Counted from the stretch's first letter, positions 1 to 7,460 are shown. The stretch: 16,852 nucleotides of DNA from Bacteroides sp. OM05-12 (GCF_003438995.1 NZ_QSUN01000043.1:1-16852), one strand, 5' to 3'. Translations and numbers: made by a program. The notes: a model not told the origin generated them from the letters alone.

Positions 1-70
1 CAACCTTATGTTTTTTAAAAACATCAAGGTCATTGCAAACAAACATCAAGGTGTTTTTTAAAAACATCGG
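1..70. repeat. Duplicated T-run/A-run hairpin element
   Basis: A 17-bp sequence made of TG, six T, five A and CATC occurs at 9-25 and again at 52-68. A 10-bp ACATCAAGGT also occurs at 21-30 and 43-52. The left copy sits in an imperfect inverted repeat (ACCTT at 3-7 against AAGGT at 26-30, with the T-run facing the A-run), so it can fold as a hairpin. It lies beyond the end of the minus-strand vapE-like gene, so it could end transcription or insulate that gene from whatever lies to the left. The function is inferred; the repeats are direct observation. Confidence 0.6.
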
Positions 71-89
71 GTTGATTGAAATCAAAAGC

Positions 90-216
90 GTGACAGTGTG
101 ACGGCGTGACACGTACTTTCGGACTATTATATATACTATATATAGTATTGTATATATACTACTATACTATTACATATAATACTAATAAAACCATTGTCAC
201 AGTGTCACACTGTCAC
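90..216. repeat. AT-rich tract flanked by opposed 8-bp-periodic GTGAC/GTCAC arrays
   Basis: GTGAC occurs at 90-94, 98-102 and 106-110, exactly 8 bp apart. Its reverse complement GTCAC occurs at 196-200, 204-208 and 212-216, also 8 bp apart. The arms 90-102 and 204-216 form a perfect 13-bp inverted repeat. Between them lies about 75 bp of nearly pure A+T containing a 16-bp palindrome at 133-148. Arrays of short repeats beside an AT-rich tract resemble replication-origin or protein-loading sites, and the adjacent gene encodes a P-loop protein of a replication-associated family. A regulatory site or a large cruciform/terminator is equally possible. Confidence 0.6.
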
Positions 217-227
217 ACAATAGAGAA

Positions 228-2327
228 CTATAAAAGAAGTTCCGGCTCCTCGGGAGATATACGGATCAGCCCTACAGACCGGTAAGAGGCGATTTCATCG
301 GATGTGAGCAGCACGACACGAAAACCGCGATAGCTCCGGTTGTGTATCGGCTCATAACCGAGCTCGCGCATGGAACGGTTAATTTTTGTTTTAGAAAGAT
401 TATATTTGATAACGCCCCCGATGCGTTCCATGATTTCCGCATTGGAGATGAAAATACCTGTCTCTCCCGGTTTGGGAAGGCGGAAATGGGAGCAAATCAG
501 CTCTTTTTCGATGTTCGGCTCTTCAAACCTTTGGTTGTGCCGGTTCAGTTCTTTCATCTCATACTCGGAAAACCAATAACGGAAACCGTTGCGGTAGAGC
601 GACAATGCCTGTGCGTAAAGTCCCTCATAAGGGATCTCATTATGGTAGAGGTCATCTATGAAGTTTACAAGAGAAGGAAGCCAACGGCGGTTGCCGGTAT
701 CATCGGTCAGGAACAGGCGGTTATTGCCCGTGGCGCAGAACGAAGCGATATGGGGACGGAAATTCTTGTTGCGGTCATAAGCGGCGCGTTCGTTGACGGC
801 GGACATGGTCACCATCGCCTTGAGGCGGTTCAGCTCGTTCGGACGCAGGTTGTCGATCTCCTCGATGCAGATAAGGGCAAACTCGGAAAGGGCGAGGTTA
901 TCATCTTTGGTCATCTGCCCGCTATTGGTTTTCGTATAGAAATAACGTTGCAGCTCGGGAGGAAGCAGTTTATTGAAAAATGTGGTCTTATAGATACCCT
1001 GTTCACCGATAAGCACCAGAATAGTATGGTTCACCACCTCCTTATCCAGGATGCAGGCCATGAACGCCACGAACCATTTACGGAAATGGAGGGCGAAAGC
1101 GGTATCATCCGAAGTATGCACCATCGACGCCACCCGGGAGATATAATCGGTCTGCCCATCCCAGACGGGAAGGTTCTCCACGTAGGCCGCCAAGGGATTG
1201 TACCCGGTTATGAATTCAGACTTCAGGATGCTCAGAAAAGTATTCTGACCGGAATACAGATTCGCTTTCTGCGCACGGAGCCAAAGCGTATTTTCTTCCC
1301 TGTCGGTGATGTCATGGAAGTCGGTTTCATCCAGCCAGCATATCTCCCTACGGGCGAGCACGACGTTATAACGAAGGCTGCATTGCGCACGGATAAACGC
1401 TTCCAGCTCCCCGATAGAGGCGTAGGACAACTTACCGGAGTTATCTTTGGGCAGTGCCTTTGTACCGTGTTCATCGGTATGCAGGTACACCGAGCCGGCG
1501 ATGCTTGCGAGAGCATCACGATTATAGTCGGGAAATTCCTCGAAAGCCCACTCGAGCGCCATTTCCCGTGCCACTCCGAAATCATTCATCAGGTAGAGCG
1601 CGGAAGAGACGTAATCATTGTAATTGCCTTCGGTGTAGCGTTTACCCTGCTGTTCGAGCAATGCGCGCACGGCAACCGCCGCTTTGTCTACGGTGGCATG
1701 AAAGGTCTTCCGGGGTCTGACGGCAGCCGGGAGGTCCTCTTCCTCCGGAATCCCAATATGCATCGGCACGGCAGCCGGGTTATAGTACGCGTCGGGATCA
1801 TAACAAAGATTGCTCGTACGGGTGGCATTCTTGCAATGCTCGTCAAAGGAATGACTCAACAGTTGTTCGTAGTACGCTTTGCCTTGCCGGTACACCGCAT
1901 TATGATACCGGACATCGGTGATATCCGTCAGGAAGAAAAGCCGGACGCCGAGTCCGGAATGGGTAATGTACGCCAACAACACATAGGGATCGAGCCTCAA
2001 CCGCTCGATAATCAGCCGGGGCATTCCCGGAGCGAGATCATCCAAATCGCCCATGCCAATGCCCGTGTAACCGCAGATATGTTTTACACTGCGACCGCCT
2101 TGGCAGATGACGGAAGGGGTGATAAATTCCGCGCCCCGCTTGATGCGTCCCGCCTCCGACTCCTGACCATGGTCAAGATAATAACGATGCTTCTCGGTGG
2201 AGTCACGGTAGCGCTCGGAGGTAATAAGTCCGTACACTTGCCGCAGCGTGACAGCAGAGGGGGACGTGTCTTTCAGACTCTTGAAAAAACTCACTTGCAA
2301 TGATGAACCGGGTTCTTCATTTTCCAT
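228..2327 (-). CDS. VapE/VirE-type P-loop protein with BT4734-like N-terminus
   Basis: The 699-residue protein has two parts. Residues about 65-190 resemble the VirE N-terminal (BT4734-like) domain of Bacteroides. Residues about 375-620 are a VapE-like ATPase: a Walker A variant GEQGIYKTT at 441-449, an acidic Walker B-like strand ALICIEEID at 484-492, and a sensor-like stretch CATGNNRLFLTDDTGNRRW at 531-549. VapE-like proteins resemble phage and plasmid primase/helicase proteins, and this type often lies at the edge of Bacteroides capsule loci; its job there is not established. It is divergent from the 2459 gene across a 131-bp gap. The start at 2327 gives MENEEPGSSL and leaves room for a promoter. 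No frameshift is visible. Family assignment is good; function is uncertain. Confidence 0.85.
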   Translation of the reverse strand: MENEEPGSSLQVSFFKSLKDTSPSAVTLRQVYGLITSERYRDSTEKHRYYLDHGQESEAGRIKRGAEFITPSVICQGGRSVKHICGYTGIGMGDLDDLAPGMPRLIIERLRLDPYVLLAYITHSGLGVRLFFLTDITDVRYHNAVYRQGKAYYEQLLSHSFDEHCKNATRTSNLCYDPDAYYNPAAVPMHIGIPEEEDLPAAVRPRKTFHATVDKAAVAVRALLEQQGKRYTEGNYNDYVSSALYLMNDFGVAREMALEWAFEEFPDYNRDALASIAGSVYLHTDEHGTKALPKDNSGKLSYASIGELEAFIRAQCSLRYNVVLARREICWLDETDFHDITDREENTLWLRAQKANLYSGQNTFLSILKSEFITGYNPLAAYVENLPVWDGQTDYISRVASMVHTSDDTAFALHFRKWFVAFMACILDKEVVNHTILVLIGEQGIYKTTFFNKLLPPELQRYFYTKTNSGQMTKDDNLALSEFALICIEEIDNLRPNELNRLKAMVTMSAVNERAAYDRNKNFRPHIASFCATGNNRLFLTDDTGNRRWLPSLVNFIDDLYHNEIPYEGLYAQALSLYRNGFRYWFSEYEMKELNRHNQRFEEPNIEKELICSHFRLPKPGETGIFISNAEIMERIGGVIKYNLSKTKINRSMRELGYEPIHNRSYRGFRVVLLTSDEIASYRSVGLIRISPEEPELLL

Positions 2328-2398
2328 AATTAATATTTTTAAATAAACAGATAACGGATATTTACAATACCGTTGCCCTGAATCTTTCAGAACGGGCG

Positions 2399-2406
2399 CA
2401 AAAGTA
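2399..2406 (-). promoter_or_regulatory. Possible -7 box upstream of the vapE-like gene
   Basis: On the minus strand this reads TACTTTTG, matching the Bacteroidales -7 consensus TAnnTTTG, followed by GC as is common. I see no TTTG at the usual 19-21 bp upstream, so only half the promoter is supported. It would give a leader of roughly 65 nt before the start at 2327. The rest of the 2328-2458 gap is AT-rich and shows no plus-strand TAnnTTTG box for the divergent gene at 2459. Confidence 0.4.
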
Positions 2407-2458
2407 CAGGAATAGAAATAGACATTGTTACATAAACCAATAACACAAAATCAAAAAA

Positions 2459-2791
2459 ATGAGTAAAGAAAAATATAATAATGTGGAAGAAATCATGCAA
2501 GTCCTGAAAAAACAAAGCAATTGTTCCATACGGGAATTGAGCGATAATTTGCATCGTTCTCCAAATACCATATGCGGCATAATACATGGTGAAAATCATA
2601 CTCTGACGCACTACGCTCTCCTGACTAACTACCTTTTTGAAGAAATGGGATGGAAGTTTGACATATCGGAAGTTTCTGAAATAATGGATCATGCTTTCAA
2701 AAGTGATATGCCATTGATGATAGGTACTTATGACTATAAGGAAAAATCGGTAAAGGAAAAGAGATTTATCATGATGAAAAAAGAAAAATAA
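2459..2791 (+). CDS. Small putative helix-turn-helix DNA-binding protein
   Basis: A 110-residue basic protein that I cannot place in a named family. Residues about 8-45 look like a helix-turn-helix: a helix with IMQVLKKQ, then SIRELSDNLHRSP, a turn, and NTICGIIHGEN as a candidate recognition helix. The C-terminus is lysine-rich (KEKRFIMMKKEK). It is the first gene of the plus-strand glycan set, 22 bp before the glycosyltransferase at 2814 and divergent from the vapE-like gene, which suits a local regulator. No strong ribosome binding site or consensus promoter was found. Base composition is AT-rich, like the next two genes and unlike the genes after 4557, so the three may have arrived together. 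Binding to DNA is inferred from the fold pattern only. Confidence 0.65.
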   Translation: MSKEKYNNVEEIMQVLKKQSNCSIRELSDNLHRSPNTICGIIHGENHTLTHYALLTNYLFEEMGWKFDISEVSEIMDHAFKSDMPLMIGTYDYKEKSVKEKRFIMMKKEK

Positions 2792-2813
2792 ACGATTTTT
2801 ATATCTACACAAA

Positions 2814-3725
2814 ATGAATTTAGCACCGGTAGTCGTATTTGCATTTAACCGTTCTGATTTGCTAAAAAACACATTAGACTCTTTAAAAACGAATCCTTTA
2901 GCAAATGAAACAAACTTATATATATTCATCGATGGTCCAAGGAATGATGCCGATACAGACAAAATAAATCAAGTAAAACAAATTGCTATAGATTTTACAG
3001 GTTTTAAGGAGAAAATAATCTTCACATCAACTTTCAACCAAGGACTGGCTAAGTCTATCATATCAGGGGTCACAAAAATTATTAATAAATACGGCAAAGT
3101 CATAGTAGTAGAAGATGATTTATATGTTTCAAAAAGTTTTCTTACATATATGAATGCACTTCTTACGACTTATGAAAATGATGAAAGAATTTTTCAAGTA
3201 TCAGGATTCGGAGTAAAAATCAATGTTCCTTCTGGTTATAAGTATGATGTATATCTGAATAACCGAGCACATTCATGGACGTGGGGAACTTGGAAAGACA
3301 GATGGGATACTGTGGATTGGGAAGTCAAGGATTATAATAATTTAATGCATGATAAGACTAAGCAGAAAGCATTCAACAAAGGAGGAAGTGACCTATATGG
3401 AATGCTTAAAGGATTCATGCAGGGAAAGAATAATTCATGGTATATCAGATTCACTTATTCCATGTTTCTCCAAAACAGATATGGAGTCTCTCCCATTAAA
3501 TCCCTCGTCATCAATGACGGATTTAGACCGGAATCCACACATTGCAATGTATATAACAGATATAAAATTGATTTTCTAAATGAGTATAAACAGGAATTTT
3601 CTATACCCCCTAAAATAGAATGGGATTCCAGAATCAATAAACAAGCAAAAAAATATTGGAGTATTCCATATCGGATACATGGGAAAATAATGACGCTTTT
3701 AATAAAAATGAAACGCATCATATAA
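2814..3725 (+). CDS. GT-A fold glycosyltransferase (family 2-like)
   Basis: A 303-residue cytosolic or membrane-associated glycosyltransferase. The N-terminus APVVVFAFNRSDLLKNTL is the first strand and helix of a GT-A nucleotide-sugar-binding fold; IFIDGPRND at 37-45 follows; VEDD at 99-102 is the likely DxD-type metal- and nucleotide-sugar-binding motif. The middle segment HSWTWGTWKDRWD resembles bacterial GT-A enzymes of polysaccharide clusters. There are no transmembrane helices; the basic C-terminal KIMTLLIKMKRII may touch the membrane. It probably adds one sugar to a lipid-linked repeat unit; donor and acceptor cannot be read from the sequence. It follows the helix-turn-helix-like gene by 22 bp and precedes an acetyltransferase, consistent with one transcript. 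The gene is AT-rich relative to the 4557-7206 block. Confidence 0.83.
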   Translation: MNLAPVVVFAFNRSDLLKNTLDSLKTNPLANETNLYIFIDGPRNDADTDKINQVKQIAIDFTGFKEKIIFTSTFNQGLAKSIISGVTKIINKYGKVIVVEDDLYVSKSFLTYMNALLTTYENDERIFQVSGFGVKINVPSGYKYDVYLNNRAHSWTWGTWKDRWDTVDWEVKDYNNLMHDKTKQKAFNKGGSDLYGMLKGFMQGKNNSWYIRFTYSMFLQNRYGVSPIKSLVINDGFRPESTHCNVYNRYKIDFLNEYKQEFSIPPKIEWDSRINKQAKKYWSIPYRIHGKIMTLLIKMKRII

Positions 3726-3754
3726 TAACATCTCAGAACTAATACAAATACATT

Positions 3755-4399
3755 ATGCAAATTAAAGAATTACTTGTTAATTTCATCAATAAAAAGAAAT
3801 TCAACAAATCTATTTCTTTTCTATCTTTTTGGGATAACTCTAGTATAATTCCATCTAATATCTATTTAGGGTTAGGAACAAGAATTTTGAACTCTAAAAT
3901 AGGGAAATATACTAGAATCAAACCTTTTTGTGTTATTAAAAATGCTAATATAGGTAATTATTGCAGTATTGCCAACGATGTAAGAATCGGATTAGGGAAA
4001 CATCCTACAGGATTAATATCTACCAATTCAATATTTTATAAAACAGGAATCAGAAAAGATTGGGCTGTCCATATTGATTATAATGAAGAAGAAACAATAA
4101 ATATTGGTAATGACGTATGGATAGGTAATGGAGCCATAATAATGGATGGCATTACTGTTGGGAATGGCGCTATCATAGGAGCGAGAGCATTAGTTACAAA
4201 AGATATTCCTCCATACGCTATAGTTGGAGGAATTCCAGCCAAAATAATTAAATACAGATTTGATGAAGAAACGATAAACTTGTTACAAAAAAGTCAATGG
4301 TGGGATTTACCCGATAAAACCATAGAAAATATCCTACCTATTTTTACTAATTCTGAGAGAATAAAAGATAATTTAAAGAAATATTTAAATAATCAATAA
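3755..4399 (+). CDS. CatB-type hexapeptide-repeat O-acetyltransferase
   Basis: A 214-residue left-handed beta-helix acyltransferase of the xenobiotic/CatB-like group. Hexapeptide repeats ([IV]-G-x-x-x-x) run through about 40-165, for example IGNYCSIANDVRIGLG and IGNDVWIGNGAIIMDGITVG. The loop residue H83 in GKHPT matches the catalytic histidine of this family, and the C-terminal cap has PPYAIVGGIPAKIIKYRF, typical for these enzymes. It should transfer an acetyl group from acetyl-CoA to a sugar hydroxyl, most likely on the glycan built by its neighbours. It starts 29 bp after the glycosyltransferase. The length is normal and the gene looks intact. Chloramphenicol acetylation is less likely given the glycan-gene context. 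The codons are strongly AT-rich, in contrast to the gene starting at 4557. Confidence 0.85.
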   Translation: MQIKELLVNFINKKKFNKSISFLSFWDNSSIIPSNIYLGLGTRILNSKIGKYTRIKPFCVIKNANIGNYCSIANDVRIGLGKHPTGLISTNSIFYKTGIRKDWAVHIDYNEEETINIGNDVWIGNGAIIMDGITVGNGAIIGARALVTKDIPPYAIVGGIPAKIIKYRFDEETINLLQKSQWWDLPDKTIENILPIFTNSERIKDNLKKYLNNQ

Positions 4400-4556
4400 T
4401 CTAATTTTCGGTTATGTCTGAAAACAAACATGATTGCAAAAAAAATTACATGCAATTATATTTTTGTCAAACTATTCATCAAATAAAATAGAAATAAAAA
4501 AGACTTGACTATCATTCTCATTAAAAAAATATTTTATTTCACATTCCTTTTTTATT
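4400..4556 (+). promoter_or_regulatory. AT-rich intergenic gap with weak terminator/promoter signals
   Basis: This 157-bp gap separates the AT-rich genes from the higher-GC genes. ATTGCA at 4433-4438 pairs with TGCAAT at 4451-4456, followed by a T-rich stretch, which could be a weak terminator. TATTTTTG at 4459-4466 fits the Bacteroidales -7 consensus, with ATTG (one mismatch to TTTG) 22 bp upstream, so a promoter for the 4557 operon is also plausible. The two readings overlap, and either could mark the join between an acquired cassette and an older operon. Confidence 0.35.
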
Positions 4557-5294
4557 ATGACAGAAAATAATCCGGTCTTCCACTTCTCCGGCTATGCCTT
4601 AGTGAAAGACTCTTTAGACTGCGTCCCTTTGGATGGTAGAAACGTAGTCAATACCATCAGCCCGAACTCTTACGGAATATCAGTGCATGACAAGGCGATG
4701 GACGAAGCCCTGAAAGGTTCGGAATTCCTTATTCTGGATGGTGTCTATTTCGGTTGGCTTCCCCGCTTCAGGTACGGACAAAAAATAAAACGTATTACCG
4801 GATGGGACAGTTTCCAATACTTTTCCCACAAAATGCAGGAACGGAAAGGACGTGTTTTCTTCCTCGGCTCCGGCGAAGAGACTTTGCAGATGATAAAAGA
4901 ACGTTATGCCAAAGATTTTCCGGATGTGACGGTCGGCACTTATTCGCCGCCTTTCAAACCGGAATTCACGGAAGAAGACAACGAAGCCATGCATAAGGCG
5001 GTTAATGACTTCCATCCGGATGTGCTCTTTGTCGGCATGACCGCACCCAAACAGGAAAAATGGTCTTACCGGAACAAGCCTTACCTCGACGTTCATGTGA
5101 TAACCGCTATCGGAAACGTGTTCGACTGGTATGCGGGAAACAGTAAACGTCCCGGCGTATTCTGGCAGAAGATCGGGATGGAGTGGTTGGTAAGGATATT
5201 CCTGCGTCCGGAGGTATTCCGCAGGAACATAACTAATCAAATGCTCTTTTTCCGCCATTTACTTTTAATACTCCTGAGAATCAAGAAACTATAA
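4557..5294 (+). CDS. WecG/TagA/CpsF-family glycosyltransferase
   Basis: A 245-residue GT26-family enzyme. Family landmarks are VVNTISPNSYG near 30-40, the catalytic-region segment FLILDGVYFGWLPR at 57-70, KRITGWD at 78-84, FFLGSGEETL at 101-110, and VGMTAPKQEKW at 159-169, the GxxxPKQExW signature. Relatives (WecG, TagA) add N-acetylmannosaminuronic acid or N-acetylmannosamine to a lipid-linked sugar at the inner membrane. The basic, hydrophobic C-terminus (MLFFRHLLLILLRIKKL) probably anchors it to the membrane. The start at 4557 gives a family-length protein. It is 21 bp before the oxidoreductase, so the two are likely cotranscribed. It probably adds the second sugar of a surface glycan; the donor cannot be told. 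Confidence 0.9.
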   Translation: MTENNPVFHFSGYALVKDSLDCVPLDGRNVVNTISPNSYGISVHDKAMDEALKGSEFLILDGVYFGWLPRFRYGQKIKRITGWDSFQYFSHKMQERKGRVFFLGSGEETLQMIKERYAKDFPDVTVGTYSPPFKPEFTEEDNEAMHKAVNDFHPDVLFVGMTAPKQEKWSYRNKPYLDVHVITAIGNVFDWYAGNSKRPGVFWQKIGMEWLVRIFLRPEVFRRNITNQMLFFRHLLLILLRIKKL

Positions 5295-5315
5295 ATCAAA
5301 TAAATTATATTCAGT

Positions 5316-6329
5316 ATGATAAAGACTGCAATCATAGGATTGGGGAAGATGGGTATGTCCCATTGTGCCCTGCTGGGTGCCCATCCGGAAGTAGACTTGG
5401 TAGCCATTTGTGACCCCGACGGTTTACTGCAAAGTGCATTTAAGAAGCTGACCGGGTTTCAAGTCTATGACGATTACAAGAAAATGATTGAAACGGAAAA
5501 GCCGGAGGCTATTTTCGTTGCTACGCCCACCCGCTTCCATTCGGAAATGGTACTTTATGCGCTTGAACGCGGTATCCACGTCTTTTGCGAGAAACCGTTC
5601 AGTCTGACCTCCGAAGAGGGTGAAAAGATGGTTGCCGTAGCCAAAGCCAAAGGCTGTGTCAATCAGGCAGGGTATCACAACCGTTTTATCGGGACTTTCA
5701 ACGAAATGAAACGTCTGTTCGCAGCGGGAGTTATCGGCACCCCTTTCCATTTTATGGGAGAGGCCTACGGTCCTGTCGTTTTGAAGCCTAAAGGCGGTAC
5801 ATGGCGTGCAGACAAGAAATCAGGCGGCGGATGCCTCATGGATTATGCCTCACACGTGTTAAACCTGATCAATTACATTACCGGCAGCCATTTGACGGAA
5901 GCCCGGGGGACGTTCATGCCCCGGATATTCTCGAAAGAAGTGGATGATGCCATCTACGCCACATTGAAGGTCGAAAATGGTTTGCAGGGACAATTATCTG
6001 TCTGCTGGAGTGACGACACACACCGCAAAATGACAACTTCCCTGAAAATCGAAGGGGATAAGGGTAAACTGGAAGCCGATGCCACCACCCTGAAAATATA
6101 CCTGAAAGAAGACAATGAAAAGGAAGCGCTGAAAAAGGGCTGGAATACCAGATACATCACGGAACTGACTCCACAGGTGTATTTCAATCTTCGGGGCGAA
6201 GAATACAGCGCGCAGATAGACCATTTTGTCCGGTGCATCCAAAACGGAACAATGAACCACAGGAATACTTTTGAAGAGGCCTTGCAGACAGACTATATTG
6301 TAGATAAATTAATAGAAGACGCTAAATAA
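5316..6329 (+). CDS. Gfo/Idh/MocA-family NAD(P)-dependent oxidoreductase
   Basis: A 337-residue dehydrogenase. The N-terminal Rossmann fold starts with TAIIGLGKMGMSH, with GLGKMG at 8-13 as the dinucleotide-binding glycine motif, and the family signature EKP occurs in HVFCEKPFSL. The C-terminal half, with GGGCLMDYASHVLN, matches the alpha/beta substrate domain; D and H there are the usual catalytic-site residues. Members oxidise or reduce hydroxyls or ketones on sugars and nucleotide-sugars. In this context it most likely helps make a modified sugar donor for the adjacent glycosyltransferases. It is 21 bp after the WecG-type gene and 10 bp before the 6340 gene, which points to one operon. Substrate is unknown. 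Confidence 0.92.
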   Translation: MIKTAIIGLGKMGMSHCALLGAHPEVDLVAICDPDGLLQSAFKKLTGFQVYDDYKKMIETEKPEAIFVATPTRFHSEMVLYALERGIHVFCEKPFSLTSEEGEKMVAVAKAKGCVNQAGYHNRFIGTFNEMKRLFAAGVIGTPFHFMGEAYGPVVLKPKGGTWRADKKSGGGCLMDYASHVLNLINYITGSHLTEARGTFMPRIFSKEVDDAIYATLKVENGLQGQLSVCWSDDTHRKMTTSLKIEGDKGKLEADATTLKIYLKEDNEKEALKKGWNTRYITELTPQVYFNLRGEEYSAQIDHFVRCIQNGTMNHRNTFEEALQTDYIVDKLIEDAK

Positions 6330-6339
6330 ACTTCCCGCT

Positions 6340-7206
6340 ATGGATAGAATATTATTCGGTGATAACCAGTTTTTTGCGGTAAATCACCTTTCAGATGAAC
6401 GCTCCCGTGCACAAGCCGTACGTTTTAAAGACAACAGTGCCATCATCGACGTATTGGATACAGCCATGGATTTGGGCATAAACACATTTATGTGTACCAC
6501 CCATGACCGAATCGCAGCCGTTTGCGAACATATGCGACAAAATCCGGAGAAATACAAGGACTTCAAATTCCATCCGTGCATGCCGTATGCCCATAAGTAT
6601 GCAAATGCGGTCACGGAACTGGGTATATTGGGGACTTTGAAAGCCTATATTCCGGGAAATATCCTGGCAGTGGCCTCAAAAGCCGGTATCGCCTATATGA
6701 AAAAGGATTACCCTTCATTAATGGAATTGCTGGTGGATGCGGAGATGAAGATGTTCAAAGGGATGAATACACCGGTTATTTTTCTCCAAAATGTCATTGT
6801 CGACTTGCTTTTGGGGTTGGGCATGGATGAAATCATCAAACATTACGCCGACTATATCAAAAAAGAATACAATGCAGAACCGGGATTTATCACGATGAAT
6901 TTACCGGGAATGGTAGACCTTTGCGAACGGCTGGATATAAAGAATCCCATCATCTGTTCTTCAATCAACAAAATCGGTTTCCGTATGTCGAACAGCATTG
7001 AGGAATACGAAGAATACCTGAACAGCGACAGGGAGTTCCGTCCCATCGCGATGCAGGTTCTGGCTGCGGGAGCTTTAAAACCGGAAGAAGCCATCGAGTA
7101 CGTATGCAGATTTGCCAAAATAGAATCGATCCTGTTCGGAGCGTCTTCCAGAGGACATATACAACAGACCAAAGAATTGATAGAAAAATATTCGGGCAAC
7201 AGATGA
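6340..7206 (+). CDS. TIM-barrel-like protein, possible aldo/keto reductase relative
   Basis: A 288-residue soluble protein with no signal peptide or membrane segment. The opening DRILFGDNQFFAVNHLS, the alternating helix/strand pattern (AMDLGINTFMCTT, FITMNLPGMVDL, NPIICSSINKIGF, PIAMQVLAAGALKPEEAIEYV) and the end SILFGASSRGHIQQTKELIE resemble an eight-stranded barrel; the last segment is like the C-terminal cofactor-binding turn of aldo/keto reductases. I cannot confirm the catalytic Asp-Tyr-Lys-His set, so enzyme class is open; an aldolase- or isomerase-like barrel is an alternative. It lies 10 bp after the Gfo/Idh gene and overlaps the next gene by ATGA, so translation is coupled. It probably acts in the same sugar pathway as its operon partners. 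Confidence 0.75.
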   Translation: MDRILFGDNQFFAVNHLSDERSRAQAVRFKDNSAIIDVLDTAMDLGINTFMCTTHDRIAAVCEHMRQNPEKYKDFKFHPCMPYAHKYANAVTELGILGTLKAYIPGNILAVASKAGIAYMKKDYPSLMELLVDAEMKMFKGMNTPVIFLQNVIVDLLLGLGMDEIIKHYADYIKKEYNAEPGFITMNLPGMVDLCERLDIKNPIICSSINKIGFRMSNSIEEYEEYLNSDREFRPIAMQVLAAGALKPEEAIEYVCRFAKIESILFGASSRGHIQQTKELIEKYSGNR

Positions 7207-7460
7207 ACGATTTAAACACTATTTATCAAGAATACCACCGACTGTCTTCTTCCCAAAAGAAATCCATCCTGAAAAGATTGCAGGGAAAAGGGTATCCGGT
7301 GGAGAGTATTCAGGCAAAACAATATACTCCCGATAACTCCGTAGGCACTCACTTTTTCTTCTATATGACAGGGGAAGAGGAACCTAAACGGTATTGGGAA
7401 ATCCCTGAGGATATGTGGAATGAATTTGTGGGGATGATTCCTTTATCCAGGAAAACATAG
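7203..7460 (+). CDS. 85-residue protein of unknown function, parent of the 3'-end repeats
   Basis: I do not recognise this family. The start ATG at 7203 overlaps the TGA of the upstream gene, so it is translationally coupled and is the last gene of the operon. Visible features are a basic N-terminal helix (SSSQKKSILKRLQGKG), a central stretch rich in aromatic residues (THFFFYM), and an acidic, tryptophan-containing end with WEIPEDMWNEFVGMIPL. It has no signal peptide. The 3' portion is unusual: partial copies recur at 7745-7857, 9753-9809 and 11056-11092. An open frame extends upstream to 7104, but that would lie inside the 6340 gene, so the ATGA start is preferred. Confidence 0.7.
   Translation: MNDLNTIYQEYHRLSSSQKKSILKRLQGKGYPVESIQAKQYTPDNSVGTHFFFYMTGEEEPKRYWEIPEDMWNEFVGMIPLSRKT
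7401..7423 (+). repeat. Recurring 3'-end core, copy 1 (inside the intact gene)
   Basis: The core ATCCCT[G/A]AGGATATGTGG[A/G]ATGA encodes IP(E/K)DMW(N/D)E in the 85-residue gene. The same core appears at 7835-7857, 9753-9775 and 11056-11078, always on the plus strand. Copies 1 and 4 share the G/A variant bases, as do copies 2 and 3, giving two sub-types. Copy 1 is the only one in an intact gene. Confidence 0.85.

Noticed and set aside
1..70. Repeats resembling a CRISPR array
   Set aside because: Only two copies, low complexity (T and A runs), no uniform spacers and no cas genes.
342..2303. Very long plus-strand open frame (653 codons) opposite the vapE-like gene
   Set aside because: It is the antisense shadow of a gene with clear P-loop motifs; its translation shows no domain, and no promoter or neighbour supports it.
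2328..2458. Invertible promoter as at Bacteroides capsule loci
   Set aside because: No inverted repeats flank a promoter here, and no complete plus-strand promoter could be found.
2387..2962. 191-codon minus-strand open frame
   Set aside because: It covers the helix-turn-helix-like gene and the glycosyltransferase start on the other strand and is phenylalanine-rich, as expected for antisense of AT-rich DNA.
3755..4399. Chloramphenicol acetyltransferase (antibiotic resistance)
   Set aside because: The hexapeptide family includes many sugar acetyltransferases, and the gene lies between glycosyltransferases.
4680..5258. 192-codon minus-strand open frame
   Set aside because: Antisense to the WecG/TagA gene, whose PKQExW signature is unambiguous.
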